Shown here piece after piece: positions 1-6,876 of a DNA stretch of 9,941 nt. Position 1 is the first letter of the stretch. Every line of letters starts with the position of its first letter. Below the pieces are notes generated by a model that did no database searches, had not been told where the DNA came from, and saw only the letters and a program-made list of their open reading frames with translations. Made by a program: the position numbers and the translations under genes. This DNA comes from CAZBRS01 sp964494475 (lineage in GTDB: Bacteria; Myxococcota_A; UBA9042; CAZBRS01), in contig CAZBRS010000108.1 of the NCBI GenBank assembly GCA_964494475.1, positions 1 to 9,941 of the forward strand, written 5' to 3'.

Positions 1-2
1 TC

Positions 3-92
3 AGCTCCGATTACTGGGGCTACGGCGGGTCCGACTCGTCCGAGTCGCGCTGGGTACCGGCCTTCCTGACCGACGTCAGCTTCGTGTGGTAG
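3..92 (+). CDS. C-terminal end of an unidentified protein (5' truncated by window edge)
   Basis: The frame ending in TAG at 90-92 is open from the left edge and gives 29 residues ending VPAFLTDVSFVW. Nearly every codon (27 of 29) ends in G or C, matching the genuine genes here, so this is very likely the tail of a real gene entering from the left. The residues are rich in Ser, Asp, Gly and Trp (SSDYWGYGG near the start), which suggests a secreted or surface protein, but there is too little to name a family. It ends 59 nt before the small Cys-rich gene, on the same strand. Read-through into the efflux cluster is possible, because the only hairpin in the gap is short and has no T run. Confidence 0.6.
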   Translation, partial: SSDYWGYGGSDSSESRWVPAFLTDVSFVW

Positions 93-104
93 CGCGCTCC
101 GCGC
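92..104 (+). repeat. Short GC hairpin just after the upstream stop codon
   Basis: GCGCG and CGCGC form a 5-bp stem around a 3-nt CTC loop, starting at the last base of the TAG stop. There is no T tract after it, so it is a poor intrinsic terminator. The 12-mer at 93-104 recurs exactly at 6146-6157, after the stop of the pump gene. Confidence 0.3.
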
Positions 105-116
105 GAGGCCCGCGGC

Positions 117-145
117 TTGACTTCCGCCCTCCCCGTCGTCATCGT
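117..145 (+). promoter_or_regulatory. Candidate sigma-70-type promoter of the metal-efflux cluster (possibly leaderless)
   Basis: TTGACT (117-122) matches five of six bases of the -35 consensus. After 17 nt comes CATCGT (140-145), a weak -10 matching three of six positions. A transcript would start about 7 nt later, at or next to the ATG at 152, which would make the mRNA leaderless. That fits the lack of any Shine-Dalgarno sequence before that ATG. The -10 is poor, so this is only a candidate. Confidence 0.3.
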
Positions 146-151
146 CTCCTC

Positions 152-475
152 ATGAAGCTGCCCCGTCTCACGGTCGCCGTGCTCGCCCTCTTCCTCGCCG
201 GGCTCCTGTCGGTGCTGGTGGGCCGCGATCTGCACGGCGACGAGCACGCCACGAGCGACGGCGCCACCGATTCGTGCCCCGACGACGACGAGGGCGGCCC
301 CTGCGGGCCGGCGTGCCCCTGTGCGTGCTGCCCCGGCCCGGCCAAGGTGTTCACGTTCTCGAGCGACCGATCGGGGCCGCTCCTTCCGTTGGCGCTGGCG
401 CGGTACGTCTCCGCTTCCAGCGACTCGGTCCTGCCCGACGTCTTCCAGCGCGTCTTCCACCCTCCTCGCGTCTAG
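152..475 (+). CDS. Small Cys-rich secreted or membrane-anchored protein, heavy-metal efflux operon-associated
   Basis: This 107-residue protein has no enzyme motif that I recognise. A Lys/Arg-containing start (MKLPR) precedes a hydrophobic stretch at about residues 8-24, which is either a signal peptide or a membrane anchor. An acidic segment with His28 and His32 follows, then a dense Cys cluster: C42, C51, C55, C57, C59 and C60. The chain ends in a Phe-His-Pro-Pro-Arg tail. The Cys cluster and acidic/His stretch suggest periplasmic binding of a soft or transition metal, with hand-over to the efflux complex encoded next. That role is inferred from composition and position. The ATG at 152 is chosen because it sits directly before the signal-like segment. 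An in-frame GTG at 86 would add 22 basic residues and overlap the upstream stop. No ribosome binding site is visible. The channel gene begins 60 nt downstream. Confidence 0.6.
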   Translation: MKLPRLTVAVLALFLAGLLSVLVGRDLHGDEHATSDGATDSCPDDDEGGPCGPACPCACCPGPAKVFTFSSDRSGPLLPLALARYVSASSDSVLPDVFQRVFHPPRV

Positions 476-522
476 CCGCCTCTCTGCCCGAACCTCCGTT
501 CCCGGACCCGTCACCGCAGGAC

Positions 523-529
523 AAGGTGG
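523..529 (+). promoter_or_regulatory. Ribosome binding site fixing the GTG start of the TolC-family gene
   Basis: AAGGTGG lies 6 nt before the GTG at 536. It supports this non-ATG start, which also gives a clean signal peptide. Confidence 0.6.
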
Positions 530-535
530 TGCGAC

Positions 536-1750
536 GTGCGAGTCTTTCTATGGGTCTTGTTCCTGGCCGGCCCGGTCGAGGCCGGCCCCGTTCTTCGGTT
601 GAGCTGGCAGGACGTGATCGAGCTGGTGGATCGGCACCCGAGCCTCGCGGTCGGGGCCGCGGAGGTCGAGGCGGCCCGCGCGGAGGCGGCGACCGCCGGG
701 GCCGCGCCGAACCCGTCGCTCGAGGCCACCCTCGGCCGGGGCGCGGCCCGCGTCGGCGGTGAGGCGCGCGCGGAGTGGGGCCTGGCGCTCAGCGTGCCCC
801 TCGGTTGGCTCGCGCAGCGCTCGGCGAAGGTCGCGGTCGCCGAGGCCGGGGTCGAGCTCGCGCTCGCGGAGCGCGAGGCGCTGCGGCGCGAGGTGCTCCA
901 GCGCCTCCTCAGCCTCTTCTGGGGCCTGGCCGGCGCCGAGGCGCGCGTGGCGTCGCTCGAGGATCTCGAAGCCCAGACGGCGGCCTGGGTCCGCACGGTC
1001 AGCTTGCGGGTCGAGAAGGGCGACGTTCGCCCTGTCGAGGCCACCCGGGCCGAGCTCGAGCTCGAGGAGGTGGAGGGCGAGCTCGAGGCCGAGCGCACCA
1101 CGCTGGCCGCCCGGGGGGCCGAGCTCGCGCTCTGGCTCTCGGATCGCTCGGGCGCGACCCTCCGGGTCGACGCCGACCTCAGCGCCGTGCCGAGCGTGCC
1201 GGAGCTGGACGAGGCGCTCGCGAAGGCGCGCAGGGCGCACCCCGCGCTCGCGGCTTCGCGGGCCCGATCCCGCGCCAGGGCGGCCGACGTCGCCGCGGAG
1301 GAGCGGGCCCGGCTCCCCGACCTCGCGCTCGCGGGCTTCACGGCGCACGAACTCGACCGCACGGCCTATGGAGCGGGCCTCACCGTGGATTTGCCCCTCT
1401 GGAACTGGAACGGCGGCCGCGTCTCGGCCGCGCGGGCCAGGCTGGCCGCGGCAGAGCGCGCGGGCGACGTGACGGCCCTGGAGCTCGAGGCCTCGGTGAT
1501 CGAGGCGCAGGCGGCCTGTCGCGGGTCGGTCCGGTCCGCGACCCGGCTCGGCGAGGAGGTGCTCCCGCGCGCCCGGAAGGTGGCCTCGACCTTGGAGAAG
1601 ACCTGGCAGCTCGGCGACACGAGCCTGCTCGACGTGATCGACGCCCGCCGCACCCTGCTCGAAGCGCGGCGCGATTGGCTCCAGGCCCTCACGCAGGCGC
1701 ACCTGGACTGCGGCCTGCTCGGCGCGCTGATGGAAGGGGAATCCCGATGA
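536..1750 (+). CDS. TolC-family outer-membrane efflux channel (CzcC/CusC-like)
   Basis: This 404-residue protein is the outer-membrane exit duct of the tripartite efflux system. A short signal peptide ends at about residue 16 (PVEA before GPV), with no lipobox, so unlike many CusC proteins it is probably not lipidated. Two outer-membrane efflux protein repeats follow, at roughly 24-200 and 222-395. Each has long Ala/Glu/Arg-rich coiled-coil helices around a beta hairpin: AAPNPSLEATLGR at 56-68, and the LPDLALAGF to LPLWNWNGG stretch at 260-294. The C-terminal LGDTSLLDVIDARRTLLEAR segment (359-378) is typical of metal-efflux members. The length is normal for the family. A good Shine-Dalgarno precedes the GTG start. 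The stop overlaps the adaptor's ATG by 4 nt, so translation is probably coupled. It could in principle serve other pumps, but the operon makes metal efflux the likely job. Confidence 0.9.
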   Translation: MRVFLWVLFLAGPVEAGPVLRLSWQDVIELVDRHPSLAVGAAEVEAARAEAATAGAAPNPSLEATLGRGAARVGGEARAEWGLALSVPLGWLAQRSAKVAVAEAGVELALAEREALRREVLQRLLSLFWGLAGAEARVASLEDLEAQTAAWVRTVSLRVEKGDVRPVEATRAELELEEVEGELEAERTTLAARGAELALWLSDRSGATLRVDADLSAVPSVPELDEALAKARRAHPALAASRARSRARAADVAAEERARLPDLALAGFTAHELDRTAYGAGLTVDLPLWNWNGGRVSAARARLAAAERAGDVTALELEASVIEAQAACRGSVRSATRLGEEVLPRARKVASTLEKTWQLGDTSLLDVIDARRTLLEARRDWLQALTQAHLDCGLLGALMEGESR

Positions 1751-3036
1751 ACACCACGATGACCCTGCGGATCTGCCTGGCGCTCGCGCTCTGCGCGCTC
1801 GGGGCCTCGTGTGCCAGGGCGCCGGTGCCGGCGGCGGCCCGGGCTCCCGCGACCCGCGCGGTGGGGCCCGAAGGCCACGGGCCCGAAGGCCACGAGGCAT
1901 CGGATCTGGACCGACCCGTCGAGGAGTTGTTCCGCGCCACGTGCGAGCACGACCGGAAGACCTTCGCGTGCGACGAGTGCCGCTACGAGGTCGGCGTGGT
2001 GCGCGTGCCGGCCTCGTTGCTCGCGGGCGGCCTGGTGCAGACGGTCAACGCCGAGGTCCGACAGGTCGCCGTGCCCATCCGCCTCACCGGCGAGGTTCGC
2101 TTCGACGAGCGGCGCGTCGGCCACGTGAGCACCCAGGTCGAGGGCGTCATCGAGAAGGTCCACGTCGTGCTCGGCGATCCGGTCGAGGCGGGCCAGGCGC
2201 TCCTCGAGCTCGAGAGCGTGGCCATCGGTGACGCCCAGGCGGCGTACTTCGAGGCGCAGGCCATGCGGGAGCTCACGCGCCGGAGCTTCGAGCGCGTCTC
2301 GGCGCTGCACCGGGAGAACATCTCGTCCGAGAAGGAGTTCCTTCAGGCGAAGCAGGACCTCGAGGCCGCCAGGATCCGCTCTACGGGCGCGCTCGGCAAG
2401 CTGACCCGGCTCGGCACCGACGGCGCGGGCGGGCTGCTGGTCCTGCGGGCCCCCATGGCCGGCACGGTGCTCGTGATGCACGCGGTGTCGGGCGAGGTGG
2501 CGCGAACCGAGGAGTCGCTGGTCACGGTGGGGGACAACTCGACCGTGTGGGTGTGGGCCGATCTGTACGAGCGCGACCTCGACGCGGTGAAGCAGGGCCA
2601 GGCGGCCGGCAAGCTCGCGGCCTCGGTCGCGGTGAAGGCGTACCCGGGCGTGGAGTTTCCGGGCGTGGTCGACCTCGTGAGCCCGGCGATGGACGAGACC
2701 TCGCGCACGGTGAAGGTGCGGGTCCAGGTCCCGAACGCCGACGGCCGTTTGCTGGCCGGGATGTTCGCCGCCGTGAAGGTCTTCCTGCCGGGCCTCGACG
2801 AGGCGCTCACCGTCCCCCGGGATGCGGTGCAGGAGGACGAGGGGCGCGCCTTCGTCTTCGTGCCCCACCACGACGATTACTTCGTCCGCCGGCCGGTCGA
2901 CATGGGCCGGACCTGGGCGGGTCTCGCCGAGATCACGAAGGGGCTCGAAGCCTCGCAGACCGTGGTGGCCGAGGGCGCCTTCCTCCTCAAATCCGACGTG
3001 CTGCGCGCCAAGATGGGCGCGGGCTGCGCGGACTAA
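1747..3036 (+). CDS. czcB: Periplasmic adaptor (membrane fusion) lipoprotein of heavy-metal RND efflux, CzcB/CusB-like
   Basis: This 429-residue protein links the inner-membrane pump to the outer-membrane channel. It starts with a lipoprotein signal peptide (LGASC, lipidated Cys22). Next come two GPEGH units (40-49) and a cluster with C66, H68, C75 and C78 followed by RYEVGVVRVP, which resembles the extra N-terminal metal-binding segment of some CzcB-type adaptors. The core follows: beta-barrel/lipoyl segment VSTQVEGVIEKVHVVLGDPV (127-146), a helical hairpin at about 160-220, the second lipoyl half LRAPMAGTVLVMHAVSGE (233-250), and a beta-barrel around 265-350. The membrane-proximal domain ends in LLKSDVLRAKMG. 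The ATG overlaps the channel gene's stop, and GGAAGGGGA lies 6 nt upstream of it. The symbol reflects family only. The bound metal is not shown by sequence. Confidence 0.92.
   Translation: MNTTMTLRICLALALCALGASCARAPVPAAARAPATRAVGPEGHGPEGHEASDLDRPVEELFRATCEHDRKTFACDECRYEVGVVRVPASLLAGGLVQTVNAEVRQVAVPIRLTGEVRFDERRVGHVSTQVEGVIEKVHVVLGDPVEAGQALLELESVAIGDAQAAYFEAQAMRELTRRSFERVSALHRENISSEKEFLQAKQDLEAARIRSTGALGKLTRLGTDGAGGLLVLRAPMAGTVLVMHAVSGEVARTEESLVTVGDNSTVWVWADLYERDLDAVKQGQAAGKLAASVAVKAYPGVEFPGVVDLVSPAMDETSRTVKVRVQVPNADGRLLAGMFAAVKVFLPGLDEALTVPRDAVQEDEGRAFVFVPHHDDYFVRRPVDMGRTWAGLAEITKGLEASQTVVAEGAFLLKSDVLRAKMGAGCAD
1864..1893 (+). repeat. Tandem 15-bp duplication encoding two GPEGH units
   Basis: Two exact in-frame copies of a 15-bp unit (1864-1878 and 1879-1893) encode GPEGHGPEGH in the linker between the lipidated Cys and the Cys cluster of the adaptor. 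Each copy adds a histidine. Exact identity at the DNA level suggests recent duplication, and copy number may vary among relatives. Confidence 0.8.
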
Positions 3037-3050
3037 GGCCGGTAGCCGGA

Positions 3051-6000
3051 ATGAACGCCTTCACGCTCCTCCTGAAGAACCGGGCCCTCGTTCTCCTGGT
3101 CACGGCGGTGCTCCTCGCCGTCGGGGTCCTCGCGTGGCTGCGCTTGCCCATCGACGCCTTCCCCGACGTGACCAACACCCAGGTCATGATCCTCGCGAAG
3201 GCCCCGGGCCTCGCCGCGGTCGACGTCGAGCAGCGCGTCAGCTACCCCATCGAGCAGGTCATGCGCGGCCTGCCGCGGGTCACGCAGGTGCGCTCGCTCT
3301 CGAAGGCCGGGCTGTCGCAGGTGGTCATCGTCTTCGAGGACGGCGCCGACACCTACTGGACCCGGCAGATCGTGTTCGAGCGCCTGAGCATGGCCCGCGA
3401 GCAGCTCCCCCCCGGGGTCGAGCCCGAGCTGGGGCCCATCTCCACGGGCCTCGGCGAGATCCTGCAGTACACGCTCGAGGGCGAGGGCCAGACCGCCATG
3501 GATCTACGCACCGTCCAGGACTGGATCGTCGCGCCGCTCCTGAAGCCCATCCCGGGCGTCAACGAGGTCAACAGCTTCGGCGGCGAGGTGAAGCAGTACC
3601 AGGTGCTGGTGTCGCCCGAGAAGCTCATCAAGTACGGGCTGACCGTGAACGACGTGGTCGAGGCGGTCGAGCAGGGCAACGCCAACGCCGGGGGTGGCGT
3701 GGTCGTGCGCGGCTGGGAGCAGATGGTCCTGCGTGGCGTCGGGCTCTTGAAGGACATGCCGGACCTCGAGCGCATCGTGCTGAAGGCCACGGACGGCGCG
3801 CCGGTCTACCTGCGCGACGTGGCCGAGGTCGCCATCGGCGCCGAGCCCCGGCAGGGCGCGGTGTCCCGCGACGGCAGGGGCGAGGTCGTGGCCGGCATGA
3901 TCATCCTGCTGAAGGGCGAGAACTCGAAGGACGTGATCACCCGCGTCAAGGCGTCGATCGCCAGGATCGAGGGCACGCTCCCCGCGGGCGTGCGGCTCAG
4001 CGTGTTCTACGACCGGACCTCGCTCATCGAGGCGTGCATCGAGACGGTGGTCGACGCGCTGCTCGAGGGCGGCCTCTTCGTCATCCTGATCCTCTTCCTG
4101 TTCGTGGCCGAACTGCGCACCGCGCTCATCGTGGTCTTCTCGCTGCCCTTCACCTACCTGGTCAGCTTCATCGTCATGGGCGCGGCGGGGCAGGGCGCGA
4201 ACCTCATGAGCCTGGGCGGCCTGGCGTTCTCGGTCGGCATGGTGGTCGACGCCTCCATCGTGATCGTCGAGAACGTCCGACGGCACCTGGCTCACCGGCC
4301 CGAGAGGGAGCACCGGCGAACCATCGTGATCGAGGCGCTGGTCGAGGTCGCGCGGCCCGTCGCGTTCTCGGTGCTCATCATCGCCCTCATCCTGGTGCCG
4401 CTGTTCACGCTGCAGGGCATCGAGGGCAAGATGTTCGCCCCGCTGGCGGCGACGTTGCTCATCGCCCTCCTGGTCTCGCTCGGCGTGGCGCTCACCATCG
4501 TGCCGGTGCTCTCGGAGCTGTTCCTGAAGCAGGCCCCCGAGAGGGAGTTCGGCGTCATCCGCCGCCTCCACGCCGGCTACGTGCGCGCGCTCGATGGGGC
4601 GGTGCGGCGGCCTGCGATCACGCTCTCCATCTCGGGGGCCGTGCTCGTCGGGTCGCTGGCCCTCCTGCCCCTCGTGGGCACCGAGTTCATGCCCCCGCTC
4701 GACGAGGGCTCCATCGCGGTCAACGTGGTGCGGCTCCCGAACGCCTCGCTCGAAGGCTCGGTCAAGGTCGCGGGCTTCCTAGAGCAGCGCCTGCTCGCCT
4801 TCCCCGAGGTCGACACGGTGGTCAGCAAGACCGGCCGCGCCGAGATCTCCGAAGACCCCATGGGCCCCGAGCAGACCGACGTGTTCATCATGCTGAAGCC
4901 GCGCAAGGCGTGGAGCACGGGCAGGACCAAGACCGAGCTGGTCGAGGCCATCCAGGCCGACCTGGCGCAGATCCCCGGTCTCCGGTACTCGTTCTCGCAG
5001 CCCATCGCGCTGCGGGTGAACGAGCTCATCTCGGGGGTGAAGAGCGACCTGGCGGTCAAGGTCTTCGGCCCCGACCTCGAGGTCCTGAAGACGTTCGCCG
5101 ACCAGGCCGCCGCGCTCCTCAGCGGGGTCGAGGGCGCGCGCGACGTGAAGGTCGAGCAGGTGTCGGGCCTGACGCAGCTCGACGTGGTCATCGACCGCGA
5201 GGCGTTGGCCCGCCACGGCCTTCGGATCGGCGACGTCAACGCCACCATCGAGACCGCGGTCGCCGGCAAGAGGGCCACCACGCTGATCGAGGAGCAGCGC
5301 CGCTTCGCCGTGGTCGTGCGCTTCCCCGAATCGATGCGGAGCGACCTGCCGGAGCTCGAGCGATTGCTCGTGCCCGCCCCCGGCGGGGAGCGGGTGCCCC
5401 TGGCGGAGCTCGCGAGCTTCGACGTGGTCGAGGCGCCCGCGCAGGTGAGCCGCGAGAACGGGATGCGGCGGGTGGTGGCCGAGGCCAACGTCCGCGGCCG
5501 GGATCTGGGCGGGTTCGTGGCCGAGGTGCAGGCGAAGCTCGCGCCGATGGTGAAAGAGCTGCCCTCGGGCTACACCGTCGAGTACGGCGGCCAGTTCGAG
5601 AACCAGCAGCGCGCCATGGCCCAGTTGGCCATCGTGGTGCCCATCGCCTTCTTGCTGATCCTGGTGCTGCTCTTCCTGGCGCTGGGGTCGATCTGGAGCT
5701 CCCTGCTGGTCCTCTTGAACCTGCCCTTCGCGTTGGTCGGGGGCGTGATCGCGGTGGTCGCCTTCGGCCTGCCCGTGTCGGTCTCGGCCGCCGTGGCCTT
5801 CATCGTGCTGCTCGGCATCGCGGTGCAGAACGGCGTGGTGCTGGTGGCCTTCTTCCGGCAACTCCGCGAGCAGGGCGAGTCGGTGGCCGACACGGTGCGG
5901 AAGGGCTGCGACCTGCGCTTCCGACCGCTGCTCATGACCGCGCTGGTCAGCTTCATCGGCCACCTGCCCATGCTCTACGCCACGGGCTCGGGCGCCGACC

Positions 6001-6128
6001 TCCAGAAGCCGCTCGCGGTGGTGGTGATGGGCGGGCTCGTCACCTCGACCCTGCTCACGCTGTTCGTGCTGCCGACGCTGTACGTGGGGTTCGCGACGCG
6101 CTTCGCTCGCCCGCCGTCGATTCCCTGA
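3051..6128 (+). CDS. czcA: Heavy-metal efflux RND transporter, CzcA/CusA family
   Basis: This 1025-residue inner-membrane pump exchanges protons for metal cations taken from the periplasm or cytoplasm. The length is normal for the HME-RND family. TM1 is at about 10-30, followed by LPIDAFPDVTNTQV (32-45), the usual CzcA/CusA opening. There are two periplasmic porter regions (about 35-335 and 545-855) and membrane blocks at about 336-490, 520-542 and 858-1015. TM4 carries SVGMVVDASIVIVEN (394-408), with the proton-relay acids D400 and E407 present. The central FSQPIALRVNELISGVKSDL (648-667) is CzcA-like. The three Met of the CusA Cu/Ag path align with N558, Q608 and E658, so monovalent Cu/Ag export by the CusA route is unlikely and divalent cations are more probable. 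The start is 14 nt after the adaptor's stop, with only a weak ribosome site (GCCGGA), so coupling to the adaptor is likely. The metal is not settled. Confidence 0.95.
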   Translation: MNAFTLLLKNRALVLLVTAVLLAVGVLAWLRLPIDAFPDVTNTQVMILAKAPGLAAVDVEQRVSYPIEQVMRGLPRVTQVRSLSKAGLSQVVIVFEDGADTYWTRQIVFERLSMAREQLPPGVEPELGPISTGLGEILQYTLEGEGQTAMDLRTVQDWIVAPLLKPIPGVNEVNSFGGEVKQYQVLVSPEKLIKYGLTVNDVVEAVEQGNANAGGGVVVRGWEQMVLRGVGLLKDMPDLERIVLKATDGAPVYLRDVAEVAIGAEPRQGAVSRDGRGEVVAGMIILLKGENSKDVITRVKASIARIEGTLPAGVRLSVFYDRTSLIEACIETVVDALLEGGLFVILILFLFVAELRTALIVVFSLPFTYLVSFIVMGAAGQGANLMSLGGLAFSVGMVVDASIVIVENVRRHLAHRPEREHRRTIVIEALVEVARPVAFSVLIIALILVPLFTLQGIEGKMFAPLAATLLIALLVSLGVALTIVPVLSELFLKQAPEREFGVIRRLHAGYVRALDGAVRRPAITLSISGAVLVGSLALLPLVGTEFMPPLDEGSIAVNVVRLPNASLEGSVKVAGFLEQRLLAFPEVDTVVSKTGRAEISEDPMGPEQTDVFIMLKPRKAWSTGRTKTELVEAIQADLAQIPGLRYSFSQPIALRVNELISGVKSDLAVKVFGPDLEVLKTFADQAAALLSGVEGARDVKVEQVSGLTQLDVVIDREALARHGLRIGDVNATIETAVAGKRATTLIEEQRRFAVVVRFPESMRSDLPELERLLVPAPGGERVPLAELASFDVVEAPAQVSRENGMRRVVAEANVRGRDLGGFVAEVQAKLAPMVKELPSGYTVEYGGQFENQQRAMAQLAIVVPIAFLLILVLLFLALGSIWSSLLVLLNLPFALVGGVIAVVAFGLPVSVSAAVAFIVLLGIAVQNGVVLVAFFRQLREQGESVADTVRKGCDLRFRPLLMTALVSFIGHLPMLYATGSGADLQKPLAVVVMGGLVTSTLLTLFVLPTLYVGFATRFARPPSIP

Positions 6129-6145
6129 CGCCTCCCGTCCGATTT

Positions 6146-6157
6146 CGCGCTCCGCGC
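6146..6157 (+). repeat. Second copy of the 12-mer hairpin, after the pump stop codon
   Basis: This is the same 12 bases as at 93-104, forming CGCG-CTC-CGCG with a 4-bp stem, 18 nt after the end of the pump gene. It is too short, and lacks a T run, to be called a terminator. No better terminator is visible between 6129 and 6221. Confidence 0.25.
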
Positions 6158-6159
6158 CG

Positions 6160-6188
6160 TTGATCTTTGCCTCTGCCTTCCTTACGTT
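6160..6188 (+). promoter_or_regulatory. Candidate sigma-70-type promoter of the propeptide/protease operon
   Basis: TTGATC (6160-6165), a 17-nt spacer and TACGTT (6183-6188) sit in the local AT-richer part of the 93-nt gap. The -35 keeps TTGA, and the -10 keeps the important TA....T positions. Transcription would start near 6195, leaving a leader of roughly 27 nt with a strong Shine-Dalgarno. The placement is coherent, but the match is partial. Confidence 0.4.
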
Positions 6189-6211
6189 GTCCCGGTTGCT
6201 TTGCGCTCCCC

Positions 6212-6218
6212 AGGAGGT
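6212..6218 (+). promoter_or_regulatory. Strong Shine-Dalgarno for the propeptide gene
   Basis: AGGAGGT lies 3 nt before the ATG at 6222 (GGAGG core 4 nt away). It selects this ATG over the in-frame TTG at 6201, which lies upstream of the Shine-Dalgarno itself. Confidence 0.7.
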
Positions 6219-6221
6219 CCG

Positions 6222-6866
6222 ATGTCGTTCGCCATCCCGCTCTTCGTCTCGTTGTTGCTGGCCCAGCCGGTCGTGGCGCCCTCGGCCGATCGGTTGAACT
6301 CCACGCTCGGCGCCCAGGCGCGTGTCACGCGCGACGCCGCGGGCGGCCACGTGCGCCAACTGGCGTCCGTGCAGATCCCGCTGGCCGACGTCACGCTGGG
6401 CGGCGTGATCGCGGGCTTCTTCGCGCCGCTGCGCGCCGACCTGGGCGTCGACCCGGCCGAGCTGGTCGAGGTGAAGCGCGAGTCGTGGGCCGACGGGACG
6501 TCGGTGACGCTGCAGCGCGTGATCGACGGGCGCGAGGTGATCGACGGCGTGTTCCGGGTCACGCTGGGGCGCGACGGAGCGGTGCGATCCTACGCGGCGG
6601 GCGACGTGGCGCCGGTGACGCGGCCGACCACGCCCCTGATCGACGTGGCCGAGGCCGTGGTCGCGGCCCAGAAGGTGCTCCCGGGGCTCGCCGAACCCGG
6701 CGCGTCGGACCTGGCGTACCTGGGCGGCAAGCTGGCCTGGCGGCTGCGTTTCGCGCCCGCTCCGGCCCGCCAGGGGGGCGCGCTGTCGCTGACGTATGCC
6801 CCCGTCGTGTTCGTCGACGCCGCCAACGGTGAGGTCCTCGCCCTGCGCAACGGCCTGGTCCGGTGA
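6222..6866 (+). CDS. Stand-alone secreted FTP/PepSY-type metalloprotease propeptide
   Basis: This 214-residue protein resembles the N-terminal propeptide of thermolysin- and fungalysin-type proteases, but the frame stops where the enzyme would begin. A hydrophobic signal-like stretch spans about 3-19, unusually without a Lys/Arg start. An FTP-like segment TLQRVIDGREVIDGVFRVTL (96-115), continuing GRDGAVRSY, fits the propeptide pattern in which an aromatic or Gln strand is followed by G.xV.g.f.V and a D/G turn. A PepSY-like half follows at 139-214, with AEAVVAAQKVLPG, LAWRLRF and VFVDAANGEVLALRNG. Such domains assist folding of the protease and keep it inactive. I infer the same role in trans for the protease encoded 10 nt downstream, whose ribosome site overlaps this gene's stop. 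There is no catalytic motif. It could also be a free PepSY-type inhibitor. Confidence 0.75.
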   Translation: MSFAIPLFVSLLLAQPVVAPSADRLNSTLGAQARVTRDAAGGHVRQLASVQIPLADVTLGGVIAGFFAPLRADLGVDPAELVEVKRESWADGTSVTLQRVIDGREVIDGVFRVTLGRDGAVRSYAAGDVAPVTRPTTPLIDVAEAVVAAQKVLPGLAEPGASDLAYLGGKLAWRLRFAPAPARQGGALSLTYAPVVFVDAANGEVLALRNGLVR

Positions 6867-6876
6867 GGAGCCCACG

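Noticed and set aside
86..151. GTG at 86 as start of the small Cys-rich protein
   Set aside because: It would add 22 Arg/Pro-rich residues before the signal segment and overlap the previous gene's stop. The ATG at 152 begins a normal signal.
476..535. Search for a separate promoter or terminator between the small Cys-rich gene and the channel gene
   Set aside because: Only the ribosome site is visible. No hairpin with a T run and no convincing -35/-10 pair.
775..3036. Extension of the adaptor frame back to 775, and of the pump frame back to 2547
   Set aside because: The upstream parts are Arg/Gly/Ala-rich shadow sequence inside the preceding gene. The internal ATGs at 1747 and 3051 give a proper lipoprotein signal and a normal TM1.
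3038..3049. CCGG-TAG-CCGG in the adaptor-pump gap as a regulatory hairpin
   Set aside because: The stem is 4 bp of a self-complementary tetramer with no extension and is expected by chance at this GC.
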